A DNA stretch of 64,000 nucleotides from Sphingobacterium spiritivorum (GTDB lineage Bacteria; Bacteroidota; Bacteroidia; Sphingobacteriales; Sphingobacteriaceae): assembly GCF_016725325.1 (NCBI RefSeq), contig NZ_CP068083.1, positions 4,402,001-4,466,000 on the forward strand, in the 5' to 3' direction. A program made the translations under genes and the position numbers. Each line of letters opens with the position of its first letter. Positions within the stretch are counted from its first letter, which is position 1. Positions 36,194 to 44,824 of this stretch are shown here, in pieces. The notes under the pieces were generated by a model. It ran no database searches. It was not told the origin of the DNA and worked only from the letters and a program-made list of their open reading frames with translations.

Positions 36194-37945
36194 TTATACA
36201 GCAGATGATTCATTCAGCGTACTGATGTAATCTTCAAATCGGGTATCTGAGGGAAGGTTGATTCTAGATTTCAACCTTCTCTTACTTCTGGCTACACTAT
36301 CTGTACTGATTCCTAATGTGTTTGCGATCTGCTTATTACTCAGTTGCAGGAAAATAAGACTTGCCAATCGTTCTTCAGCTGGCGTGATACGTTCAATGAT
36401 CTCTTTGAGCCGAATAAAAAACAGCGGATACGCTTTACTAAATGCTTGCTTAAATTTCACCCATTCCTCATCTGTAACCAACACATAATTGGAAAGATCC
36501 TTATTAATACTTTCTTCCTCTTCTACATTCGAATAATTGTTTTGTCTGATGATCAACTGTAATCGATGCACCAGTTGTTGCTTTTGCCGGATATATTTGG
36601 CAAACTCCGTTAACTGAGCCTGAGCATCGGCTATTTCTTTTTTAGCTGTTTCCTGTTTGGAAAGTAAGAGCTGAGCCGTAAGCTTTTGCCTGCTGTAAAT
36701 CAACAGACTGATGATAGTCAGTAATACAATGGCGATTAATGAGAAATTGCGAATTGTCCTTTCCTGTTTCAGGTAGTTACTCATGTCTTGTAAGTTGACC
36801 TGCATATCGTCAAAAGCCATTTGCGTTTTCATGACAGATAGCTTTTTTGAATTTATGGCCAGTAAACGTTCCTTACTTAATTTATCAGACAGATCGCCAT
36901 ATTTATATGCGCTATCCGGGTTATTTAATGTCCGGTAGCTCCTTACTATACCTTCCAGTGCCTCAATTTTAAATTCATCTATATAGTTCCCTACTTTTTC
37001 AGCGGCTATATAACTTAATTTCCATTTTTGCAAGGCATCCGTATATCTATTGTGCTGCCAGTCTACTCCTGCCAATACATTTAAAGCCTTGGATATATTA
37101 TTGTAGGAATTAAACTCCGTACTGCTGTTCAGCCATTGCTGTACCAAAGGTAAACCTTCCTTCTCCTCTCCTTTCAGGATTAGTGCATGGCCAATATTGC
37201 CGTTTGCGATCCCAAGCCATAACTTCTGGATGTAAGGAGATGTATCAGGTTTCTTTTGCAGCGTGTCCAGTATCTGCCTGTAATAATAAATACAGCTGTC
37301 ATATCTGGCCAGTTTTAGATATGAGGCTCCCACAATATCCAGTTGAAAAATATACACTCTGGGATCCCAGGTTTCTACAGCTACATCTTTATACTGAAGA
37401 CCATAATCAATACTTTGCTGATATTCATTATTGTTATACAGTCCGTAGCTGGCATTGAAATATCTGTTGTGAACAAATTTAAAATGTGCTAAACCTATTT
37501 TCTTCTGCAGTTCCAAGGCTTTAAGGTTGTACAATACATAATTATTTTGTCCTACTTCAGCATACAGGGTATATAGTTCTGATTTCAGTTGCTCGTCTTC
37601 CAGTTTGTGGGCTATCATGATATCCTGATATAACCGGACAGAATCTTCTTTATTTATCGGTTTGTTGTACTCTTTTTTACCTAATATATCGTACATATCT
37701 ATACGCACTTTCAGTCTGTCGTCCGGATGTGATTTGAGATAGGAATACAAACTGGTCATTAACTTCTGATGAGCAGGATATCCACTTTTTTGCTTTAACT
37801 GAGCATAGGTTTCTTCAGCTTTGAAGGATTGGGTTTTGTCCTTTACTTTCCAGGCTTTTATCAATGATTCAACCGTAGGCTGCTGAGCCTTTACTGTAGA
37901 AAAACTGATACTTAAAATTATGATAATGAATGTTAATGCCTTCAT
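36194..37945 (-). CDS. TPR sensor-like protein with C-terminal LuxR-type HTH
   Basis: A 583-aa protein. Signal-peptide-like start (1-20, VKAQQ), a TPR-rich region to about 370, a coiled coil, one membrane segment near 398-416, a second coiled coil, and a helix-turn-helix at about 535-575 (TPAEERLASLIFLQLSNKQI then DSVARSKRRLKSRI). This is a known Bacteroidota design: an extracytoplasmic TPR sensor with its own DNA-binding domain. Target genes are unknown. Its upstream region (37946-38305) contains the tandem 100-bp units. Confidence 0.85.
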   Translation of the reverse strand: MKALTFIIIILSISFSTVKAQQPTVESLIKAWKVKDKTQSFKAEETYAQLKQKSGYPAHQKLMTSLYSYLKSHPDDRLKVRIDMYDILGKKEYNKPINKEDSVRLYQDIMIAHKLEDEQLKSELYTLYAEVGQNNYVLYNLKALELQKKIGLAHFKFVHNRYFNASYGLYNNNEYQQSIDYGLQYKDVAVETWDPRVYIFQLDIVGASYLKLARYDSCIYYYRQILDTLQKKPDTSPYIQKLWLGIANGNIGHALILKGEEKEGLPLVQQWLNSSTEFNSYNNISKALNVLAGVDWQHNRYTDALQKWKLSYIAAEKVGNYIDEFKIEALEGIVRSYRTLNNPDSAYKYGDLSDKLSKERLLAINSKKLSVMKTQMAFDDMQVNLQDMSNYLKQERTIRNFSLIAIVLLTIISLLIYSRQKLTAQLLLSKQETAKKEIADAQAQLTEFAKYIRQKQQLVHRLQLIIRQNNYSNVEEEESINKDLSNYVLVTDEEWVKFKQAFSKAYPLFFIRLKEIIERITPAEERLASLIFLQLSNKQIANTLGISTDSVARSKRRLKSRINLPSDTRFEDYISTLNESSAV

Positions 37946-38050
37946 CAGGATCGATGACTTTCTTTTTTTCTCTAAAATACAGTATTTTTTCTCTAAAACT
38001 GCGTTTTAAATTCAATTGCGCAGCAAAGTCTCTCAGTTAGCTTACTGCTG

Positions 38051-38250
38051 CTGAGGACAGCAGCCGACGCTGACAGGTAAAACTCCAAGCATGAATTGGC
38101 GTCCCCGCCAACTCTTTTATTACAGGATATATAAGTATATTGAATTCCTGGTGAGAACAGCAGCAAATGCTGACAGGTAAAACTTCAAGCGTGAGTTGGC
38201 GTCCCCGCCAACTTTTTTATTACAGGATATATAAGTATATTGAATTCCTG
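38051..38250. repeat. Two tandem 100-bp units, each with a terminator-like hairpin
   Basis: Two units (38051-38150 and 38151-38250) share nearly the same sequence with an exact 100-bp period. Each has a small CAGC..GCTG hairpin, a constant GCTGACAGGTAAAAC, a strong TTGGCG-TCCC-CGCCAA hairpin (38096-38111 and 38196-38211) followed by T-rich sequence, and a shared tail ending GAATTCCTG. Differences fall largely outside the stems. No open reading frame is supported. They could be duplicated small RNA genes, terminators or a dispersed repeat element. The rest of 37946-38305 shows nothing further. Confidence 0.7.
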
Positions 38251-38305
38251 ATGAAGATTCCGTAAGAAGAGGTTTATGAAAAATCCTATTAAATTGATGT
38301 TATAA

Positions 38306-38342
38306 AAAAAGCGTGACTAAATCCATATTCAGTCACGCTTTT
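38306..38342 (-). terminator. Terminator of the SDR gene
   Basis: AAGCGTGACT (38309-38318) and AGTCACGCTT (38331-38340) form a 10-bp stem; on the minus strand it is followed by a run of T. It lies 17 bp after the SDR stop. Confidence 0.85.
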
Positions 38343-38358
38343 TGATTTTATGAAACTA

Positions 38359-39111
38359 TTAAACTGCCGTATAACCTCCATCTACCAGATAGTAACCTCC
38401 TGTCATAAAGGACGCTTTGTCAGAACTCAAGAACAGCACTAATTCAGCCACCTCTTCCGCTTCTCCAAGACGTCCCATCGGATGTTTGGTGCGTAAGGTT
38501 TCCAATTGCTCTTTACTCAGATGTGTTGTCAGCAAAGGCGTCATAATGTATCCGGGGCCTACAGCGTTGCAACGTATATTCTTCGGACCGTATTCAGCAC
38601 CTATATTGCGGGTCAAGCCGACTACAGCATGTTTGGATGCGGTGTAGGCGGATGACATCGGCGCAGCGACCATACCATGTATAGATGCCATATTAACAAT
38701 AGCTCCCCCACCATTTTTTTCCATCGCCTTTAACTGGTATTTACAACCGTAAAATACGCCGTTAAAATTGATATCCGTTACTTTTTTCCAATCTTCTAAT
38801 CCATAATCGCCACTTAATGCAGCTGAACCTCCTATACCTGCATTATTGCAGGCAATGTCTAATTTCCCGTATTTCTCTATCGTTGCATCCACAAGAGCCT
38901 CATTTTCTTCTGCAGAGGAGGTGTCCGCTTTAAAAAAGAAAGCCGTTCCTCCGCCCTTCACAATCGTATCTACCGTCTCCTGTCCGGCATTCTCATTAAT
39001 ATCTGAAACTACTACTTTTGCACCTTCTTTTCCATAAGACAAAGCTACAGCACGACCAATCCCTGATCCTGCTCCGGTCACAATAGCTACTTTATTTTCT
39101 AAAATTCCCAT
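38359..39111 (-). CDS. Short-chain dehydrogenase/reductase (classical SDR)
   Basis: A 250-aa cytosolic oxidoreductase. The nucleotide-binding motif GAGSGIGR lies at 13-20, NNAG at 89-92, and the catalytic Tyr and Lys at Y156 and K160 (YTASK). The C-terminal MTGGYYLVDGGYTAV is the usual end of glucose-1-dehydrogenase-like SDRs. Cofactor preference cannot be decided with confidence; an Asp at the end of the second strand (VVSDIN) favours NAD. It is divergent from a Crp/Fnr regulator, which may control it. Confidence 0.88.
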   Translation of the reverse strand: MGILENKVAIVTGAGSGIGRAVALSYGKEGAKVVVSDINENAGQETVDTIVKGGGTAFFFKADTSSAEENEALVDATIEKYGKLDIACNNAGIGGSAALSGDYGLEDWKKVTDINFNGVFYGCKYQLKAMEKNGGGAIVNMASIHGMVAAPMSSAYTASKHAVVGLTRNIGAEYGPKNIRCNAVGPGYIMTPLLTTHLSKEQLETLRTKHPMGRLGEAEEVAELVLFLSSDKASFMTGGYYLVDGGYTAV

Positions 39112-39282
39112 AATGAATTAATTTTAATGAATGCATACAAGTTACGATTTTGCCATCCCCTGTTTGTCTTATAAATGTCTGATTCTAAATAAAACCTTTA
39201 AAAAAAAGATTTTATGCCAAATCGAGAAAGAACACCCTTCATTACCGTATATTTATGCCTTGGGCATAATGATGCTGTTAAT

Positions 39283-39852
39283 ATGATGATCAATTCCTAT
39301 TTAGAAAACTCCCAGTTCTTCTCCGCTTCAGAAGTGGATGCCATCTCCTCCTATTTTAAATTTAAGTCGCTGAAAAAGGGAGATTATTTTATCAGAGAAG
39401 GTAATGAGTCCAGAGAAGTTGCACTGATTGTTTCCGGAATTTTTCGTTCTTACTATCTGAAAGAGAATATGGACGAAATCACCTATTGTTTTCGTTTTCC
39501 AGATGAATTGATGGCGGCTTATTCTTCTCTTATACAGCAGACCCCTAGTCAGGAAAATATACAGGCTATTTCTAATGCGGAGCTCTTCGTAATCAGTGCT
39601 GAAGATATCAGAAAACTGGACGATCTTTATCCAAACTGGATCAGGCTTCAGAAAACCATAGCTGAACAGCAATATATCGAACTGGAGCAACGTATATTTC
39701 AACTGCAGCGCCAGCAAGCCAATCAACGTTATGCTGACTTACTGCAGCACCAACCTGACTATATACACTTAATCCCTCTCCACTATCTGGCTACTTATCT
39801 GGGTATAACACAAAGACACCTGAGCCGTATCAGACGTGAAATCGTTTTTTAG
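39283..39852 (+). CDS. Crp/Fnr-family transcriptional regulator
   Basis: About 189 aa from ATG 39283; a frame from 39214 adds 23 unusual residues. A cyclic-nucleotide-binding-like beta domain (KSLKKGDYFIREGNESREVA, SGIFRSYYL) is followed by a long helix and a C-terminal HTH (HYLATYLGITQRHLSRIRRE). The arrangement is that of Bacteroidota Crp/Fnr proteins that act on nearby stress or metabolic genes. It lies between a divergent SDR and a downstream flavodoxin-fold oxidoreductase. Confidence 0.87.
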   Translation: MMINSYLENSQFFSASEVDAISSYFKFKSLKKGDYFIREGNESREVALIVSGIFRSYYLKENMDEITYCFRFPDELMAAYSSLIQQTPSQENIQAISNAELFVISAEDIRKLDDLYPNWIRLQKTIAEQQYIELEQRIFQLQRQQANQRYADLLQHQPDYIHLIPLHYLATYLGITQRHLSRIRREIVF

Positions 39853-39864
39853 GACATTTGTCCT
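39851..39864. promoter_or_regulatory. Palindrome AGGACA-TT-TGTCCT, candidate Crp/Fnr operator
   Basis: Six-base perfect arms around a TT centre, overlapping the regulator's stop codon and about 24 bp before the TATTTTTG -7 element (39888-39895) of the next gene. A related TTTGTC word lies in the divergent region near 39162. Confidence 0.5.
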
Positions 39865-39912
39865 GCAAGTCCTGTTGTTTTATAGGGTATTTTTGTATAA
39901 ACAACAGTTATA

Positions 39913-40497
39913 ATGTCAAAGAATAAAATACTTATTATCAACGCTCATCCGAACAGCAGCTCCTTCAACGCCGCAATTGCAGAAACATATAAGCAGGGAG
40001 CGCTGGAGGCGGGAGCTCAGATACAGGAAATCATCATTTCAGAATTACAGTTTAATCCTAACCTTCAGTATGGATACCGTCAGCGAATAGAACTGGAACC
40101 AGATCTGCAGGAAGCCTGGCAAAAGATCCTTTGGGCTGAACATATCGTATGGATTCATCCGGTTTGGTGGGGAGGTCTTCCTGCCATCAGCAAAGGGTTT
40201 ATCGATCGTTTATTTCTTCCGGGCCGTGCTTTTCAGTATCGCCCGAATTCTGTTTTCTGGGATAAATTGTTAAAAGGAAGATCGGCTCATATCATTACGA
40301 CATTGGATCAGCCGGGATGGTATTACCGCCTTTTCTTCGGACGTCCCAGTGTTAATCAGCTAAAGCGTTCCGTTTTACAGTTTTGCGGAATCAGTCCCGT
40401 AAAGGTGACATATGTCGGTATTGTCAGGACTTCTTCTCCTGCATTAAGACAGAAGTGGCTGCAAAAGGTAAAAAGACTGGGTTTGCATAGAAAATAG
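39913..40497 (+). CDS. NAD(P)H-dependent flavodoxin-fold oxidoreductase
   Basis: A 194-aa KefF/NQO1-like protein. The FMN/FAD phosphate loop is INAHPNSSSFNAA (about 9-21), the ring-contacting segment is VWIHPVWWGGLPAISKGFID, and GRAFQY is typical of the family. It probably reduces quinones by two electrons. A TATTTTTG promoter element (39888) and the palindrome at 39851 precede it, so it may be controlled by the Crp/Fnr protein upstream. It ends 6 bp before the convergent acyltransferase gene, with no clear terminator between them. Confidence 0.87.
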   Translation: MSKNKILIINAHPNSSSFNAAIAETYKQGALEAGAQIQEIIISELQFNPNLQYGYRQRIELEPDLQEAWQKILWAEHIVWIHPVWWGGLPAISKGFIDRLFLPGRAFQYRPNSVFWDKLLKGRSAHIITTLDQPGWYYRLFFGRPSVNQLKRSVLQFCGISPVKVTYVGIVRTSSPALRQKWLQKVKRLGLHRK

Positions 40498-40502
40498 GAT
40501 AA

Positions 40503-41579
40503 CTATTTACGCATTTTACGGCTTAAATATCTCCGGACAGGAATATCGTATATAATCATTGTCAGGTACGCGAACAATACTAATAATATAACACAGACCG
40601 GTATGATATAAAAAAGCTGTTCTGTACTGGGTTTGTACGTCGTGTAATAATGAGCAAATACCCAAATTCCCCAATAATGAGTCATATAGATCGGATAAGA
40701 GATCTGTCCTGAGAAATTACAGATCTTTAGTAAGGAGGGTGAAAGAACCGCTCCTGCTCCCAGAGATACCAGTAATGGGAAATAGAAAAGTACAACGAAA
40801 GATTCTGCCAGCCAGTTCCACGAGGTGAACGGCATCATAAAAGGAAGTATCAGTAAAATACTGAGACTTGCAAAGCCTAGTTTTGATTGCAGAATCCATT
40901 TGGAACGATGAATGAGCAGACCTGCAAGAAAAGAATAGGCAATGCGTGCACCACCTTCCCAAAAGTTTCCTTTTCCCCACCCACCAGACAAACCACCTGT
41001 TGTATAACTGACATAACATAAAACACCTGCAGCCACAATGGTCAAAAGGATAAGAAAGGTTCTCCTGATACGGGACAGAAATAATGCATATATGATGTTG
41101 GCAATGTATTCCCAAAAAAGAGACCATGCAGGAGCATTCAGTCCAAACATATTATAAACCTTGTCTTTCATTACCGGAAACGGGATCAGAAGTAAGGTAA
41201 AGACTATTATAAGGATCAAACGACTGGTAGACAAAACTTCTTCCGGTCCGGTAAAAGGATCAAAGAAATAGCCTAATAAACCCAGTATACCTCCCAGAAC
41301 GACTAAAGGATGTAAACGTATAGCCCGGGAAATAAAAAATTGCTTAAGCCCCATTTGATTAATACGGTCATCATAAGCATAGCCAATAACAAAACCAGAC
41401 AAACAAAAGAAAAAATCTACAGCCAGATAGCCATGTCCTACAATATTATCACTAAAATCGGTATAGACCCATTCCATAAAATGGAAAATCACAATAACCA
41501 AAGCGGCCACACCTCTCAGTCCGTCCAATATGGCGTAATGCTTTTTTGAGGAGGTTAAACCTGCAGGAGAATTAAACAT
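40503..41579 (-). CDS. Acyltransferase family 3 membrane protein
   Basis: A 358-aa protein with about ten membrane segments. It starts with YAILDGLRGVAALVIVIFHF, the signature of acyltransferase 3 (OafA-like) enzymes, including the catalytic-type His; FCLSGFVIGYAY is the second motif. Such enzymes O-acylate cell-surface sugars. No polysaccharide genes are nearby, so the acceptor is unknown. It is 81 bp downstream of ybaK on the same strand. Confidence 0.88.
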   Translation of the reverse strand: MFNSPAGLTSSKKHYAILDGLRGVAALVIVIFHFMEWVYTDFSDNIVGHGYLAVDFFFCLSGFVIGYAYDDRINQMGLKQFFISRAIRLHPLVVLGGILGLLGYFFDPFTGPEEVLSTSRLILIIVFTLLLIPFPVMKDKVYNMFGLNAPAWSLFWEYIANIIYALFLSRIRRTFLILLTIVAAGVLCYVSYTTGGLSGGWGKGNFWEGGARIAYSFLAGLLIHRSKWILQSKLGFASLSILLILPFMMPFTSWNWLAESFVVLFYFPLLVSLGAGAVLSPSLLKICNFSGQISYPIYMTHYWGIWVFAHYYTTYKPSTEQLFYIIPVCVILLVLFAYLTMIIYDIPVRRYLSRKMRK

Positions 41580-41660
41580 AAGATAATGATAATATCAATT
41601 TATACTTTATAATTAGGGCTCTATTTTGCTGATAATGAAACTATATATGAAAGCATGCAA

Positions 41661-42131
41661 CTATATCAATTCAGCATATCGGGCATTCGTAACCTTTACC
41701 AGATCCTGGGGACTCAGAATAATCTGCAATCCCCTCTTCCCTGCACTGATACTAATGGCAGTCTGTATCTGAACAGATTGTTCTATATAGGTAGGAAATG
41801 CTTTCTTCATTCCTATAGGTGAACAACCTCCTCGTATATATCCGGTCAGGGTCTGGATATCCTTTACAGGGATCATCTCACAATTCTTATTACCGGAAGC
41901 CTTTGCTATTTTCTTAAGATCAAGTTGAGTGTCTCCAGGAATTACAGCTACCAGATATCCACTGGTATTACCTTTCAAAACTAAGGTTTTATATAATGTT
42001 TTAGGATCCAGACCCAATGATTCTGCAACATGACCAGCACTCAGATCATCTTCATCCACATCATATTCGCGTACTTCATAATTGACCTTAAGCTGATCCA
42101 GCATCCGGACAGCATTGGTTTTATTTGACAT
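41661..42131 (-). CDS. ybaK: Cys-tRNA(Pro)/Cys-tRNA(Cys) deacylase YbaK/EbsC
   Basis: A 156-aa single-domain editing enzyme of the YbaK type. Family features are YKTLVLKG in the N-terminal half, VAVIPGDTQLDLKKIAKASG and GYIRGGCSPIGMKK, the loop that holds the substrate Cys. It hydrolyses mischarged Cys-tRNA(Pro). Length and all core motifs are normal. The 366-bp gap upstream (42132-42497) contains the fbaB terminator and no gene. Confidence 0.92.
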   Translation of the reverse strand: MSNKTNAVRMLDQLKVNYEVREYDVDEDDLSAGHVAESLGLDPKTLYKTLVLKGNTSGYLVAVIPGDTQLDLKKIAKASGNKNCEMIPVKDIQTLTGYIRGGCSPIGMKKAFPTYIEQSVQIQTAISISAGKRGLQIILSPQDLVKVTNARYAELI

Positions 42132-42434
42132 GTCTATTCATTATTTTCCGGACGTGAAGATAATACTTTTAACAGAAAGTCAACCTTCAGCAAAGGAATG
42201 CTTTTGTATCATTCTTTATATAATAGCATCAGGAAGGACAATTTTTATCTGAAAAGTGTGATCTGCCGGATTCAACTGTTGTCTGTTATTTGGATTTGTT
42301 CATAATTTCCATTTTCCATTAAAGATAAACTGGTAAATGATTCAGGGTAAGTTAAAGTGATAGATTCCAACATTTAACAACTAATAAGCTATCTTTTTTA
42401 CGGAATTAATTTCCATGTTTAGAAATTAGTCAGT

Positions 42435-42466
42435 AAAAATCCCCTGACTTTGAATCAGGGGATTTA
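42435..42466 (-). terminator. Terminator of fbaB
   Basis: An 11-bp stem (42437-42447 and 42455-42465) with a 7-nt loop, followed on the minus strand by T residues, 32 bp beyond the aldolase stop. Confidence 0.88.
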
Positions 42467-42497
42467 TGAATAATATTTATATCAATAAATTCTTTAT

Positions 42498-43571
42498 CTA
42501 GGCAATCGTAACATCTTTACTCAGATAGACATCCTGTATAGCATGCAAAAGCTGTACACCTTCATCCATAGGCCTTTGAAAGGCCTTTCTGCCTGAAATC
42601 AATCCGGTTCCACCTGCTCTTTTATTGATAACAGCTGTTTTAACAGCATCCGGAAAATCATTTTTACCGGAAGCACCTCCTGAGTTGATGAGTCCTGCAC
42701 GACCGGAAAAGCAATTCAATACCTGATAACGGCAAAGATCAATAGGATGAGATGACGCCAGTTCAGTATACATCCGTTCATCAAGTTTTCCATAGCTGCT
42801 GCTCCCCATATTGAGAGCCTGATAACCACCGTTCAATTCAGGCAGTTTTTGTTTAATGATATCCGCCTGTATCGTCACTCCCAGATGATTTGCCTGTCCG
42901 GTCAGATCTGCCGAAAGGTGGTAGTCCTTCCCTCCTGTTTTAAAAGCATCATTACGCAGATAACACCACAGAATAGTTGCCATACCTAACCGGTGAGCTT
43001 CCTCAAAAGCTTTTGCAACTTCTACAATCTGTCTTCCGGAGTCTTCAGATCCAAAATATATCGTTGCTCCTACTGCTGCTGCACCCAGGTTCCAGGCTTC
43101 ACGAACTGTTCCATACAGGATTTGCTCGCTTTTATTGGGATACGTAAGTAGCTCATTATGATTTATTTTTACAATAAAAGGGATTTTATGTGCATATCTG
43201 CGGGCAACGGAACCCAATACACCAAAAGTGGTAGCAACAGCATTACAACCTCCTTCAATTGCGAGTTTTACAATGTTTTCAGGATCAAAATATAAAGGAT
43301 TAGCAGCAAAGGACGCGCCGGCACTGTGCTCTATACCCTGATCAATCGGTAAAATGGATAAGTATCCGGTATTTGCAAGGCGTCCATGTCCAAAAAGCTG
43401 TCCCAGACTACGTATGGTTTGCGGATTACGGTCAGTAATGCCGTATACCTGATCGATAAAATCAGGCGATGGAAGATGAAGTATATCTTTGGCAACAGCT
43501 TTACTCTCATAACGGAGTAATTCATCAGCTTCATTGCCGAGGTAAGTAGTAATTTGATCAATTATAGCCAT
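42498..43571 (-). CDS. fbaB: Class I fructose-bisphosphate aldolase (DhnA/FbaB type)
   Basis: A 357-aa glycolytic and gluconeogenic enzyme. It shows the DhnA-type features LPIDQGIEHSAGASFA, CNAVATTFGVLG, FIVKINHNELL, TIYFGSED and the C-terminal phosphate site INSGGASGKND and INKRAGGTGLISGRKAFQRP. It forms a Schiff base through a barrel lysine and needs no metal. The 296-bp region upstream (43572-43867) holds the divergent control region with the lipoprotein gene; no distinct operator was seen there. Confidence 0.93.
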   Translation of the reverse strand: MAIIDQITTYLGNEADELLRYESKAVAKDILHLPSPDFIDQVYGITDRNPQTIRSLGQLFGHGRLANTGYLSILPIDQGIEHSAGASFAANPLYFDPENIVKLAIEGGCNAVATTFGVLGSVARRYAHKIPFIVKINHNELLTYPNKSEQILYGTVREAWNLGAAAVGATIYFGSEDSGRQIVEVAKAFEEAHRLGMATILWCYLRNDAFKTGGKDYHLSADLTGQANHLGVTIQADIIKQKLPELNGGYQALNMGSSSYGKLDERMYTELASSHPIDLCRYQVLNCFSGRAGLINSGGASGKNDFPDAVKTAVINKRAGGTGLISGRKAFQRPMDEGVQLLHAIQDVYLSKDVTIA

Positions 43572-43867
43572 AATATTTTCTTTTATGTTAAAACCATTGA
43601 GATGTATAAATGTTTGCTGTTTTTTTTACGCATAATTCCTGATTACTGAAATGTTAAACCCTCTTCCGGACTGCGTTTTTCAAGAGTCAGAAAACACTTC
43701 AGATGTTTTTAAAAATCTGTTTTTCAGAAAATTAAAACTTAAAAAGAAGCAATAATTATAAAAATTTTTATAAATCTGTAGCTTTTCGATTTCTCCATCC
43801 GTCTTATAAACCAGAAGAGAAAGAATAATTTGAATTCCGGAAAACGGAAATCTAAACTTTAGAAAAC

Positions 43868-44593
43868 ATGAAAAAACATACATTTTATCTAATGATCTGC
43901 TTTGTATTAAGTAGCTTTTTACTGAGCAGCTGTCTGAAAGACAATGACAACAATTATATTGATATTCCTGCAGGCGGACTAACCATGGTCAATGGATTTT
44001 CGGATGCTCAGGGTATTGTTTATTATGCTGATCAGCGTCCTATCCAGAATCCGTATTTCCCATTAATGTATAAAGGGTATGACTGGATCGCGCTGTTCAC
44101 CGGAAACCGTAATATTATTGTAAAAGGAACTCAGGATCCTAAAACACTTGTAGATACTACTTTCGCTGTAAAAGACAGTGTTTATTATTCTTCATTTACT
44201 TTTGGCAATAAGGATAAAGCAAAACATTTTATTACGGAAGACAAGAAAACTACCCTTACACCGGCAACTGATAAACCTGCAGGTCTCCGGTTCTTTAACT
44301 TAGCTGATATGCCGGGGAAAGTTTCTCTGCAGATCGGCGATACGGCTATCCAAGATAAATTTAAAGACAGAGCAACCGAAACTCAGACTACAGCAACAGC
44401 TAACCAGGCTTTTGTATCTCAGGCCAGCGGAACATTTAAATTATCTGTAAAAGATGAATCCGGTAACATACTGGTAAGCAGAGAGGGTATAAAATTAGAT
44501 CCGGATAATTATTACTCTATTATCCTGGTTGGGAAGAAGGATAATACCAACACACCTTTATACATTGGTGTTGTAAAGCAAGCTGTAAACTAG
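43868..44593 (+). CDS. DUF4397-type lipoprotein (241 aa)
   Basis: A surface or periplasmic lipoprotein: signal with lipobox LLSSC (Cys at 22) followed by charged DNDNN. The body is beta rich (GLTMVNGFSDAQGIVYYADQ, LRFFNLADMPGKVSLQIGDT), which fits one or two DUF4397 immunoglobulin-like units common in Bacteroidota. Function unknown. It is monocistronic with its own terminator. Confidence 0.75.
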   Translation: MKKHTFYLMICFVLSSFLLSSCLKDNDNNYIDIPAGGLTMVNGFSDAQGIVYYADQRPIQNPYFPLMYKGYDWIALFTGNRNIIVKGTQDPKTLVDTTFAVKDSVYYSSFTFGNKDKAKHFITEDKKTTLTPATDKPAGLRFFNLADMPGKVSLQIGDTAIQDKFKDRATETQTTATANQAFVSQASGTFKLSVKDESGNILVSREGIKLDPDNYYSIILVGKKDNTNTPLYIGVVKQAVN

Positions 44594-44619
44594 CATAATT
44601 TTTTCCTTTATATACATAG

Positions 44620-44658
44620 AAGGCCGGTTAGACAGCATATGTTTAATTCGGCCTTTTT
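44620..44658 (+). terminator. Terminator of the DUF4397 lipoprotein gene
   Basis: AAGGCCG near 44620-44626 and CGGCCTT at 44649-44655 form a long hairpin with partial pairing inside, followed by T residues. Confidence 0.75.
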
Positions 44659-44701
44659 ATTATACCAAATACTGTGTTAGCATTTATTTAAGAAAATTTC
44701 C

Positions 44702-44709
44702 TACCTTTG
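44702..44709 (+). promoter_or_regulatory. Promoter -7 element of the ABC-F gene
   Basis: TACCTTTG fits TAnnTTTG. The leader to the chosen start (44825) is about 115 nt, long enough for attenuation, as seen in several ABC-F resistance genes, though no leader peptide is obvious. Confidence 0.5.
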
Positions 44710-44824
44710 TAGCACAAAACCCAACAGTATATATGTAATATCAAATTTCTTTTAATAGCATTAACAGGGATCAGAACTTCTCAAGTCAGCCCATTTATTG
44801 TTTAATTTTTTAAAGAAATTACTG

